Source: a virus. From it: DNA of 61,176 bases. Position numbers and translations under genes: made by a program. The stretch spans positions 1-61,176 of IMG/VR virus record IMGVR_UViG_3300025108_004851; one strand, written 5' to 3'. Shown one piece after another: positions 25,688-34,426 of this stretch. Under the pieces are notes generated by a model. That model was not told where the DNA came from. It made no database searches and saw only the letters and a list, made by a program, of their open reading frames with translations. How positions within the stretch are numbered: the stretch's first letter is position 1; each line of letters begins with the position of its first letter.

Positions 25688-26749
25688 ATGCCTTTATTTG
25701 ATGACCCACTTATTATAAACGATCACATCTTAGAAATGAGTTCCACTCAGTCTATGTTTGGTAACTTTGAAATTCCAATGGAAGTTGCTAACGCAAGACA
25801 AGGAAAACTTATAACAACATCCACTCCAGGTTTTGAAAAATCAAGAGAGTTTTTTAACTACGAATGGTTCTATTCATTTAACACTGAGTTCTTTGAACAA
25901 GACGACAATGTGCTTTGGGCAGGTAGTTGCATAGTGCAAGACTTTGCAAGTTTATTTGAGAAGAAGGGTTGGACAACTAATAGAGTGTTTAGATATGGGC
26001 AAGGGGTGTTTAATATGAAAACTCTTGCAATGCATTTGAGGTGGTTGTTTGAAGAAGATTCGTTGTACAACGAAGATATATGGGAAGGCTATAATGCCAA
26101 AGAGTTTAAATTAGGCAAAAGAGACAGAGGCTTTTTGCTTGAAAAAATGCTTAACTTTGATAAGGTTGTATTGTTTAGTGGAACCACAGACATATATTAC
26201 GATGAAGTAACAGGGCAAGACCTACATGCGGCACCTATACTAAAATATCTTGACCCAGCAAGGCATAAAGTTCGTAGAATGTCACATGACGAAGTGTTGC
26301 AATCACACAAAGAGGTGTTAGAACTAGTACACAAACATATATGTAAAGATGTATTGTTTATACTAAGCCCATTTGGATTTGCTAGCCAGTCGTTTGAAAA
26401 CGACCATCCACCTTTACCATTATCGTTGGTTGCTAAATCAAGTATTCGTATTGCTGTAGAAGAGACTATGCGAGAAAATTACTTTCCTCTGTACGAAATG
26501 ATACAAGAATACTTTACAGAATACAGAGACAAAGGTTTACATATACATAACGACATTATTCAAGCAATGATTGAAATATTAGGTACATGGTATGGCGACT
26601 TTAGAGATGCAAGAACTAAGTCCGAAGTAATGAAAGACTTCCAAGTTACAAGAAAAGCATTTGTTCAACGGGCATTACTTAATAAGTCTCTACCTAAAGA
26701 GGAAGTATACATGCCACAAACAACAAGATCCAAAGACGTCCCTTTCTAG
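25688..26749 (+). CDS. GSCFA-domain (SGNH-like) hydrolase candidate
   Basis: 353 aa. AGSCIVQDFASLFEKKGW (GSC at residues 79-81) resembles the family-naming G-S-C-F-A block. It is followed by YGQGVFNMKTLAMHLRWLF, a SGTTDIYYD strand (compare T-L-G-T), RHKVRRMSHDEVLQSHKEV, FILSPFGF and FPLYEMIQEYF, all in the order expected for GSCFA proteins, a branch of SGNH/GDSL-like acyl hydrolases. The leaderless late promoter implies a virion protein, perhaps a polysaccharide de-esterase on the tail (inference). Confidence 0.55.
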   Translation: MPLFDDPLIINDHILEMSSTQSMFGNFEIPMEVANARQGKLITTSTPGFEKSREFFNYEWFYSFNTEFFEQDDNVLWAGSCIVQDFASLFEKKGWTTNRVFRYGQGVFNMKTLAMHLRWLFEEDSLYNEDIWEGYNAKEFKLGKRDRGFLLEKMLNFDKVVLFSGTTDIYYDEVTGQDLHAAPILKYLDPARHKVRRMSHDEVLQSHKEVLELVHKHICKDVLFILSPFGFASQSFENDHPPLPLSLVAKSSIRIAVEETMRENYFPLYEMIQEYFTEYRDKGLHIHNDIIQAMIEILGTWYGDFRDARTKSEVMKDFQVTRKAFVQRALLNKSLPKEEVYMPQTTRSKDVPF

Positions 26750-26774
26750 ACTCCAAAACAATATTGTAAAAACT

Positions 26775-26782
26775 GATAAATA
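26775..26782 (+). promoter_or_regulatory. late promoter box GATAAATA
   Basis: GATAAATA 40 nt before the ATG at 26823; a leader with RBS tggaga at 26812-26817 follows, unlike the leaderless cases. Confidence 0.75.
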
Positions 26783-26822
26783 GTGTAAGCAAGTACATTA
26801 ATGTCTTGCTATGGAGACACAC

Positions 26823-27227
26823 ATGGCGTTAACAAGAAGCGGAGCAATGAATAACCAGGAAGTTTTATCTGGTAATATAGAGTTTTATTCATTGTTTACA
26901 TCATTAGATATTACCAGAACAGGTGATTTTAGTGATAACACACAAAAAGACTTTGAGAGTATAGTACAAGTAATAGGATTAAGGGCAATGCCTGTAGTAA
27001 TGAACAATCCTGTTGCATTAAGTGGAGTAGGTGCATTAGTATTAGAAGGTTACGGTGCTCCAACACTAACAGGAGCAGGTTGGATTTTTAAATTTGCTTT
27101 TGAACGTGAAGGCGTTCATACTATAGATACTCTCAGAGATGAATTAAATGGGATAGTACTGAACGGTGGTACAATAGATACGAAGGATTCTGTAAATATG
27201 GAATTCTCCAAACAAGATTTATTATAA
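26823..27227 (+). CDS. late protein, probable virion component
   Basis: 134 aa from the ATG at 26823, chosen for the correctly spaced tggaga; an ATG 12 nt upstream overlaps that RBS. Beta-rich (FYSLFTSLDITRTGDFSD, VIGLRAMPVVMNNP, LEGYGAPTLTGAGWIFKFAFE). No family recognised. Late promoter and composition suggest a small structural protein. Confidence 0.65.
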   Translation: MALTRSGAMNNQEVLSGNIEFYSLFTSLDITRTGDFSDNTQKDFESIVQVIGLRAMPVVMNNPVALSGVGALVLEGYGAPTLTGAGWIFKFAFEREGVHTIDTLRDELNGIVLNGGTIDTKDSVNMEFSKQDLL

Positions 27228-27237
27228 GAGATAAACA

Positions 27238-27486
27238 ATGGCTAGGAAAAAAGTAGAAACTAAAGAAATACCACAACCGGAACAATATATCCAGGAAGGC
27301 GGTGTAGAAGCACATATTATTGCAGATATGCTGAGGATAGAAAGTATCACTACAGAACTCAGAGAGTTTAAAGAAGATACAAAATCAAGGTTTGATAAAT
27401 TAGAAGGCTGGATTGTTGCAATAGTAGGTATTACAATTACTACATTATTAGCCACTGTAGGAACATTAATAGGAAGTATGTTATGA
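27238..27486 (+). CDS. small coiled-coil plus transmembrane protein (XhlA-like)
   Basis: 82 aa. Residues about 22-55 form a charged heptad-like helix (IADMLRIESITTELREFKED), followed by one transmembrane helix WIVAIVGITITTLLATVGTLIGSML to the C-terminus. This architecture is that of XhlA-type membrane proteins, which assist holins, but also of other phage tail-anchored proteins. Position among late genes would fit a lysis role; no endolysin is seen beside it. Confidence 0.45.
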   Translation: MARKKVETKEIPQPEQYIQEGGVEAHIIADMLRIESITTELREFKEDTKSRFDKLEGWIVAIVGITITTLLATVGTLIGSML

Positions 27487-27962
27487 AAATAGTAGAAGTT
27501 GCAGGTCCAGATAAATGCTGGCCCGGACATAAGAAAGTTGGCACTCAGCCAGGAACAGGAAAGAACAAAGGCAAACGTGTAAACAAGTGTAAAAAAATTG
27601 AATCTGTCAAGGAAGAAGAGATTACTTTAGAGGATACACAAGACTTCCACGAGGAATTTGGTGTTCTAGGATATAGCGAGTGCGACGAAGACGTATTTGA
27701 AGCAGAGTATCAAGGACGTAAAGTTAAACTAAACAAGCCTATGCAAGGTGACGTTAAAAAGTTTAAAGTATATGTCAAAGATCCAAAGACAGGTAATGTT
27801 AAAAAAGTAAACTTTGGACACGGCGGTACAAGTGCTAAGGGTAAGTCAATGCGTATTAGGAAATCTAATCCTAAAGCAAGAAAAAGTTTTAGAGCAAGAC
27901 ATAATTGTGCTAATCCAGGACCAAAAACAAAAGCACGTTACTGGTCATGCAGGAAATGGTAG
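27483..27962 (+). CDS. basic internal head protein with conserved C-terminal module
   Basis: 159 aa. Starts MKIVEVAG. A Cys/Gly/Lys-rich segment (CWPGHKKVGTQPGTGKNKGK) precedes an acidic stretch that ends DVFE followed by AEYQGRKVKL, a possible gp21 site. The C-terminal part (KKFKVYVKDPKTGNVKKVNFG, RKSFRARHNCANPGP, KARYWSCRKW) is a module that I recall from many marine phages. After cleavage the C-terminal fragment is strongly basic, suggesting DNA binding inside the head. Overlaps the previous stop by 4 nt. Confidence 0.6.
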   Translation: MKIVEVAGPDKCWPGHKKVGTQPGTGKNKGKRVNKCKKIESVKEEEITLEDTQDFHEEFGVLGYSECDEDVFEAEYQGRKVKLNKPMQGDVKKFKVYVKDPKTGNVKKVNFGHGGTSAKGKSMRIRKSNPKARKSFRARHNCANPGPKTKARYWSCRKW

Positions 27963-28307
27963 ATGAGAATCAACGAAGTCGACGATACAGAAATATTTGA
28001 AGCCAGACTTGTTTGGCGTAAAATGGGTAAAACAGTAAAACGTGCTGTTCGATGTACTAGTGGTAGACGTAAAGGTAGAGTTGTATCTAAGCCTAGCCAA
28101 TGTGGTGCACCAATAGACTTCAAAAAACGATTAACACTTAAAAAAACAAAAGCAAAATTTGGTGCCAGGATAGCTCGTAAGGCGAGAAGATCTAAAAAAT
28201 ACAATCCTATAAGTAGGAGGGTAGCATCACTTAATAAATCAGTTAGGTTTAAGCCTACAAGAAAAACTAAATCAACATCAAACAGATTCCCAAATAGGAA
28301 AAAGTAA
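27963..28307 (+). CDS. highly basic, histone-like internal head protein
   Basis: 114 aa. The leader MRINEVDDTEIFE before Ala is one of the clearest capsid-targeting/gp21 sites here. The remainder is extremely rich in Arg and Lys (VKRAVRCTSGRRKGRVVSK, RIARKARRSKKY, FKPTRKTKSTSNRF), and after removal of the acidic leader almost no acidic residues are left. A DNA-condensing or charge-neutralising packaged protein is the natural reading. It starts right after the previous TAG and abuts the giant gene. Confidence 0.7.
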   Translation: MRINEVDDTEIFEARLVWRKMGKTVKRAVRCTSGRRKGRVVSKPSQCGAPIDFKKRLTLKKTKAKFGARIARKARRSKKYNPISRRVASLNKSVRFKPTRKTKSTSNRFPNRKK

Positions 28308-31300
28308 ATGAAATTTAACGATGTACAGACTCTTGAGTCGTTATTAAAAAAATTGAATGAGTACGGGAATACATCAGGCAGTCCATCATATAGTGCTGGC
28401 GGAACTAGTTCTACAAAAAGCTCACCTACTACATCGCAATCATCTACTAGTGTAACAAAGCAATCAACAAGTCCTACAGCAAATGGTACCAAACCACCTG
28501 AGCCTAAATTAGTCAAAGTAACAGCAAAAGATCTTGACGATGGGTCAGAGTTTAAAGACAATAAAGGAAACGTACAAGGAAAGGTTGTAAGTAAAGTAGG
28601 TATGTTGCCAAAACCTGATAGAGTTGTTGTACAAACTACTGACAATGAATATCATTTATATGATCCTAAAATGGAAGTAATGGTAGATGAACATATAGGT
28701 CATGACATCCTTGATAAAATGACTATTAAGAAAAGCCATAAGAAAAACTCATTAAAAAGACGAATTAAAAAACTTACAAGAAAACGTTTAGGTGAAGCAC
28801 CTCTTTGTGAGATTAACTTTAACAGAAAAGAAATTGTTACAGACGCATTAGACTCACCTGTTAGATGTGGCTTTGAAGCGGAAACTTCATGGGACGGTAT
28901 CTCTGGCAGTAGCGGCGAAGATGTTAACGATATGGGCTGGGACGAAGTATCTGATTCTGTATATGTATCAAGTAGCGACAATGATTATATTATGGAAGGC
29001 TTTTCAGAGTATGTAAGAGAAAACTTAGTACCTGATTACTACGACGATGTAATGGCAAGGTACATGGAAAATGAACGTGATGAAGATTCATCGTATACAC
29101 GTTTTATGGAAGAAGGCTCAGACGCACCTACAATAGATGCTGTAGAAGAATACAGAGATAATTTTAAACATGAAGATCCTAACGAATATGAAAACCGTGA
29201 AGAAGACGGTTGGGAAAAAATAAACTGGATAAGAGAATACATTGACGAAGAATACGAAGATCAATACTTAGACTTTATACGAGAATATTTAGACGACGAC
29301 GGTGAGGTTTATCAAGAAGCATATGAAGAAGCAGAAAGAGAAACATCAATAGACGAATGGATAGGTAATGAATTTTACAGTATGTCAAATTTCTTAGACG
29401 ACTATGGTATTGATTATTCAGAACTAAATGGTGAAGGTGGATTGCATGAGATTGCAGACCTATTATCTGAATGGCAAAAACAAAACAGTAAATTTTCACA
29501 GTATCCAGAAGTAGGCGATTATGATAACACTTCAGGTGATGCAGAAAATTGGGCAGTTGAAACAGATAGTAGTATTGACTCATCCGGACAAGGTGCAGAA
29601 ATTATTTCCCCAGTCTATGAGACTCCAAGAGAGATGCTTGAAGAACTAAAAAGTTTTTGTGAATGGTTAGAGGAAAAAGGAGCAGACACAAACAGTTCAA
29701 CAGGCTTACATGTTACTATGAGCTGGTACGGAGAAAATCCTAAGTTCACTCAAGATGAAGACGACGAATTTTGGGGTAGCAAAGGCGGACCAAATAAATT
29801 AAAAATGGCATCACTACTAGGTGACACTTATCTATTACAAACATTTGGTAGAGAAAACAATTCTTATACAAAACAACAAAGTAAGAATATAAAAAGAAAA
29901 GCCAACGATGCACGGAAATTTTCAGGCAAAGGCACAGAAGGATTTTCAGATATCGAAAGAGAATTAGCAAAAGGTATAGACGGTGGTAAATTTAATAGTA
30001 TTAACTTCAAGGGTCAGATTGATAGCAAAACAAAAACCAACCTCATAGAGTTTAGAATAGGTGGCGGTGATGATTATCATTTAGACATGCCTAAGATTGT
30101 TAAAGCAGTTATACGTTATGCAACGGTAATGAAAGCAGGTTATACTGATGCGTTTAATAAAGACTATGCAAATGCTATACACAGAATAGTTCACGGCGCC
30201 GGAAAAATTAGTCGAGCAGATATGAACATTGGCTCAGACGTTAACGAGCCACTATTAGATTTGTTTAAGAGTATGATAAGCAAGGATAACTATTTTAATG
30301 GTGTTACTGCAATAACTAATGCTTACTTGTCTTTATATCAAGTAGGAATAAACGAAGAAGAACCTGAGCCTGATACAAACGCATCTCAACAAGAAGCACA
30401 AAAACAATACGTTAAAGGCATGGGATTACTTGCTCTTGATGTAGGATTAGATAGGCACCGAACAAATATTAATGCTAAATCAATAGGCGTTATTCGTAGA
30501 AGTTTTAAAGAATTTGATATATCAGAAGATCAATTTACTGATCTTATATTTTCTCGAATAAACCAATACCCAATTCCTACACAAAATGACAGGATAGACC
30601 AAAAAGCATCTGTACTTAAAAAAGGTATTGACTCTTTATTTAAGAAAGACATGTTATCAATGCCAAAATTTTTAAACATACCAAAAGCAGAAAGAATTGT
30701 TAAAGGTACATGGAATGCAATACACAGCGATGGTTGGTCTAAAGAAGATCAAGAAGAGTTAATAGACAAATTAATAAATCTAACTACACCAGATGTAGCA
30801 GATGAAACTAAAAGAAACAATATAAAATATAGCATCATTAATATGATAGAAGATGAAGAGTTTAACAGTTTCTATTCTAACATGACCAGAGGCGGATATA
30901 ACAGTTCTAATCCTCCAGCACAGCCTGGTGAGATTTACTATGAGAACGAATTTAAAGATCTAATGAAGTTCCTCAATAAGTATAACAATTATTCGCAACC
31001 AGTTGCACCTCATTTTAACTCAAACATATCATCCAGCGATACATACTTAGAAAACTACTTAAACTCGTACACAATGAAATTGCGTAAACGTTTCTTACAT
31101 TTAGAAGAAATCAAAGACGACAACTTCCAGTTATATGTTGAGTCTGTTAAGAAAATAGGGGAACTATCGAGGACGTTACTTAATGCATGGGGAGACCATG
31201 AACAAATAGAATTTGACGGAGTACATAATAGATTAGTATTTACTGTTTACGTTAAAGAAAAACTGATAGAGATTTTTAAAGATATTAAAAGTAATGAAAT

Positions 31301-34300
31301 GTCAAATCCAAATTCTGGAAGTGTTTTAAATCGTTTGGGAGATCGTATGACAGATGGTATACGAGATGCACTTGGCAGGTATTATAAAGATATCGAAGGC
31401 GGAGATCCTGATAATTTAAAAATTATTGGCCAAACTGGTGATGTTAAAACAGCAGTAAAGCAAAAATTTAAGGCTTTAAAAGATTGGATGCAAGGATTTG
31501 ATAAAATTGCACAAGAAGTTGGATTTGAAAGCCAAGCAGATGAGATTGCAGGCAAAAATAATATTCCTGGCAGAGAAGATGACTTTGCGAGAAGTGTACA
31601 GGAAAGACCACCTATAACATTAAATATACCTGCACATTCTCAGGCATACATGTGGACAGATCTGTACAGAGATTTAACTAATCCAGACTTTACTAAACAG
31701 GTTAGAAAATCAAAACAACTAAGAGCTAGATCACAGTTTACAACTAAGTTGAACAGCGGAAAAGTTTTTGTAATTCCATCGGCACATTTCAGCCAGGCTC
31801 TAGATGCATATGAAATACAAAAGTATGAAGAGAATCATCGACCATGGAGAGTTAAAGCCGCTCAAAAGGTAATGAAAGAGTTTTATAAAACATACGGAAA
31901 AGCATTTAAAGATCTCGTTGATAACCCTGCTGACTATGTTAGTATAAACGGACTGAAGGCTGAATTAAAGAAGGAAGGCATAGCAATATCAACTGAAGGT
32001 GATTCTAGAGAACCTAATGTAGAACCATTAGTACCTCATTCAGAGACGTCACAACCAGGAGTAGGAACGCCTCTGTCTACAACAGCCGCCGCGGCTTGGC
32101 ATGTAAACAACCCAGAGTTATCTAAAAAAGCAGACGCATTAGATAAAAACGCAGACCAACATCGAAATAATACAATATCAACGCCACCAGAAAAAGAGGT
32201 TAATTCAGATTATGATAAAGCCAGAGCAGAACATCCAGGCTTCGATAGAATGATGCAACGCGGTATGCAGAATTACTTAGCACGTGGCGAAGTAAATTAC
32301 CTAGTAGGATTTTTAAACGATCCATTGAAAGATAATGTTTTCAAATCGCATGTTTTAAATACTATAGCAAATCGAGGTGATATGGAAAACGGTCCTTTTG
32401 CTACTTTCCAAGATGCATTAGCAGTTACTCGTAGACAAGGTCATGAAAGTGTATTTACTAAATTTAATAAACTGTCATTGCAGGAACAAATAGCAAAGTT
32501 AGAAAACATAGATGCAAATAGAATTAGTCAATTACATGGTAAATTTGTTGAAGGAAATTTAAACAGAACTGAACTATCCAAAGACCAATCCAGATTTGAT
32601 GCTTTTGTTAACAAAATTAATGCAGGAATACCATTTCAAATGACTGATAAAGCCGGCGGCGGCGAAATTGTATTACACCCAGATATGATTAAGGGTGTAA
32701 CAGTTGCAAGTGATTTACCTGATCCTATAGACATAGATGGCAATAACGTTGCTTGGAACAAATTAGAAAAAACAGCAGAATTTGGTTCTAGGACAGGCGG
32801 AGAAAAAGTCTCTAACAAAGGTGAAGTAGCAGAAGGTATATTAGGATGTGCCACATTTGCTAGATTGCTTAAACGACCTATTGCTCCTATCACAGACGGT
32901 GATATAAAATCAGTTATGAAAAGATTGCCAACAGACGCACCAGATAAAGGTGGTTGGCATGAGTTAACACTTACTGCTAGAGAAACAGATAATCCTATAG
33001 CAGACTTCTTTACACTCACACTTAATCTTAAATCAGATACTTATAAAGATTTTATAAACCCTGAGAAATGGTCTCTGATGAATAATATCAGTAACAATGT
33101 TGTAGGATATGTAAATGACAACATGGACAAGTACACAAAACTTTTTGCTAAAAACGGCAAAGTTGATGCTGTAAAAGTAATTGCTGATGGTGTAAGCGGA
33201 GAAACAGATACCAAAGTAGATGTATTTTTAACTCACAGTTTAGACGGCGGCCCAGAAAGAACACTACAACATTATGATATGAGTGTTAAAGTAGGTAGTA
33301 CAAAACAAATGGGACAAGTAGGCGGCGGAAAAACAGCACAAGGTGTATCAACGGAACGTTTCTTTATATTGAAAGAAATGTTTGAAAAATTTGGTGCAGA
33401 TTTATCTGTAATTGAAAACCAGTTTATGTCTTCAGCAACAATAAATGATGCTTATGTTATTGCATACAGTGAAGCGGCAAAACAAATAAACACTCATCTA
33501 ACAACTGAAGATAAAGAAGTAGATTGGCTTATGCAATTCTTGAATACTATTAAGTTCTTTGCCACTCTCAATGACGATAGAGTTAAGTTAGTGCAGTTTG
33601 AAGATACTTTAAAAGGTGGCTACTATGTGCTAGACTTTAAAAAGTTAGACAGAATGATGGATAAAGACAAAGTTGATCTAGAAGCGGTATTTATAGATGA
33701 TAAAGCTCAGCCAAAAATTACTATTATTAACACAGTAAATAACAAACCGTTTTTATCTATAAGAAAAAAACAAGCACAAAATGACGGCTACATTAGAAAC
33801 TACATTGAAAAAGAAAAAGGCTTAGTAGAGTTAATCAAAGTAAGAGGCTCGGGTATGCGTAAGAAAGTTGAAAGTGTCCAAGAAAGAGCTAGTTACGGTG
33901 TTTCTCTTGCAAACAAGGAAAAAATCCCTGCAATGATTAAATTAGTAGGTAAACTATTTCGCAAAAAACTTCCAACAGTAGAAGTGCAAAACAAATTAAG
34001 ACAAGAGTTTAATATTCAAGCCTTCGAAGCAAGGCATGTTATTAGCATGTGGAAAGAATTGAATAGTGTTAAGGAAGGTGCAGTACCTAACAACGATACA
34101 ATCAGAAAGTTAAAAGAAATTTTTGCAAAACCTTTAATGTCTGATGATATTAAATCACAAATGGATGCGTATATATGTATTCCAGATCCTGCAATGATTA
34201 GAGACTTTAGAGCCGCTAGAGCTCAATACGGCGACAATTTTGACATGAGAAGTATTGTTAGAGGTTATGCAAAAGTAAAATTACACAAAACATTACAAAA

Positions 34301-34316
34301 GCAATTAAGTAAATGA
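28308..34316 (+). CDS. 2002-aa giant internal protein with amidoligase-like domain
   Basis: N-terminal MKFNDVQTLESLLKKLNE resembles the neighbouring targeting leaders. A Ser/Thr-rich region follows, with a possible internal cut at LGE before APLCEI (near residue 165). Residues about 185-600 look like the Amidoligase_2 family (glutamine-synthetase-like fold): GFEAE (188-192), TDSSIDSSGQGAEIISP (from about 419), GLHVTMSW (from 466) and IEFRIGGG (from about 580), with a very acidic insert (about 215-390). The long middle is helical. Residues about 1500-1665 show NKGEVAEGILG, TKVDVFL (D1638) and MSVKVGST (K1661), a possible PD-(D/E)XK-like nuclease core. It is probably a virion protein, given its neighbours. 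Confidence 0.65.
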   Translation: MKFNDVQTLESLLKKLNEYGNTSGSPSYSAGGTSSTKSSPTTSQSSTSVTKQSTSPTANGTKPPEPKLVKVTAKDLDDGSEFKDNKGNVQGKVVSKVGMLPKPDRVVVQTTDNEYHLYDPKMEVMVDEHIGHDILDKMTIKKSHKKNSLKRRIKKLTRKRLGEAPLCEINFNRKEIVTDALDSPVRCGFEAETSWDGISGSSGEDVNDMGWDEVSDSVYVSSSDNDYIMEGFSEYVRENLVPDYYDDVMARYMENERDEDSSYTRFMEEGSDAPTIDAVEEYRDNFKHEDPNEYENREEDGWEKINWIREYIDEEYEDQYLDFIREYLDDDGEVYQEAYEEAERETSIDEWIGNEFYSMSNFLDDYGIDYSELNGEGGLHEIADLLSEWQKQNSKFSQYPEVGDYDNTSGDAENWAVETDSSIDSSGQGAEIISPVYETPREMLEELKSFCEWLEEKGADTNSSTGLHVTMSWYGENPKFTQDEDDEFWGSKGGPNKLKMASLLGDTYLLQTFGRENNSYTKQQSKNIKRKANDARKFSGKGTEGFSDIERELAKGIDGGKFNSINFKGQIDSKTKTNLIEFRIGGGDDYHLDMPKIVKAVIRYATVMKAGYTDAFNKDYANAIHRIVHGAGKISRADMNIGSDVNEPLLDLFKSMISKDNYFNGVTAITNAYLSLYQVGINEEEPEPDTNASQQEAQKQYVKGMGLLALDVGLDRHRTNINAKSIGVIRRSFKEFDISEDQFTDLIFSRINQYPIPTQNDRIDQKASVLKKGIDSLFKKDMLSMPKFLNIPKAERIVKGTWNAIHSDGWSKEDQEELIDKLINLTTPDVADETKRNNIKYSIINMIEDEEFNSFYSNMTRGGYNSSNPPAQPGEIYYENEFKDLMKFLNKYNNYSQPVAPHFNSNISSSDTYLENYLNSYTMKLRKRFLHLEEIKDDNFQLYVESVKKIGELSRTLLNAWGDHEQIEFDGVHNRLVFTVYVKEKLIEIFKDIKSNEMSNPNSGSVLNRLGDRMTDGIRDALGRYYKDIEGGDPDNLKIIGQTGDVKTAVKQKFKALKDWMQGFDKIAQEVGFESQADEIAGKNNIPGREDDFARSVQERPPITLNIPAHSQAYMWTDLYRDLTNPDFTKQVRKSKQLRARSQFTTKLNSGKVFVIPSAHFSQALDAYEIQKYEENHRPWRVKAAQKVMKEFYKTYGKAFKDLVDNPADYVSINGLKAELKKEGIAISTEGDSREPNVEPLVPHSETSQPGVGTPLSTTAAAAWHVNNPELSKKADALDKNADQHRNNTISTPPEKEVNSDYDKARAEHPGFDRMMQRGMQNYLARGEVNYLVGFLNDPLKDNVFKSHVLNTIANRGDMENGPFATFQDALAVTRRQGHESVFTKFNKLSLQEQIAKLENIDANRISQLHGKFVEGNLNRTELSKDQSRFDAFVNKINAGIPFQMTDKAGGGEIVLHPDMIKGVTVASDLPDPIDIDGNNVAWNKLEKTAEFGSRTGGEKVSNKGEVAEGILGCATFARLLKRPIAPITDGDIKSVMKRLPTDAPDKGGWHELTLTARETDNPIADFFTLTLNLKSDTYKDFINPEKWSLMNNISNNVVGYVNDNMDKYTKLFAKNGKVDAVKVIADGVSGETDTKVDVFLTHSLDGGPERTLQHYDMSVKVGSTKQMGQVGGGKTAQGVSTERFFILKEMFEKFGADLSVIENQFMSSATINDAYVIAYSEAAKQINTHLTTEDKEVDWLMQFLNTIKFFATLNDDRVKLVQFEDTLKGGYYVLDFKKLDRMMDKDKVDLEAVFIDDKAQPKITIINTVNNKPFLSIRKKQAQNDGYIRNYIEKEKGLVELIKVRGSGMRKKVESVQERASYGVSLANKEKIPAMIKLVGKLFRKKLPTVEVQNKLRQEFNIQAFEARHVISMWKELNSVKEGAVPNNDTIRKLKEIFAKPLMSDDIKSQMDAYICIPDPAMIRDFRAARAQYGDNFDMRSIVRGYAKVKLHKTLQKQLSK

Positions 34317-34426
34317 ACGAAGAAATAAAAGTAAGAGAACCGCAACTGCCTGTAGAAGGCGAATACACACTTTGTAATAGAGGTGAAGTTGCTGTATATA
34401 GAAATGGGAAATGGGTAAGACCGTGA
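34313..34426 (+). CDS. 37-aa small ORF between the two large cargo genes
   Basis: ATGA overlap with the stop of the giant gene. The product MNEEIKVREPQLPVEG and a YTLCNRGEVAVYRNGKWVRP end look like a compact beta protein. Its TGA overlaps a GTG at 34423 that could start the next gene. The coupled layout on both sides and sensible composition support a real gene; function unknown. Confidence 0.5.
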   Translation: MNEEIKVREPQLPVEGEYTLCNRGEVAVYRNGKWVRP

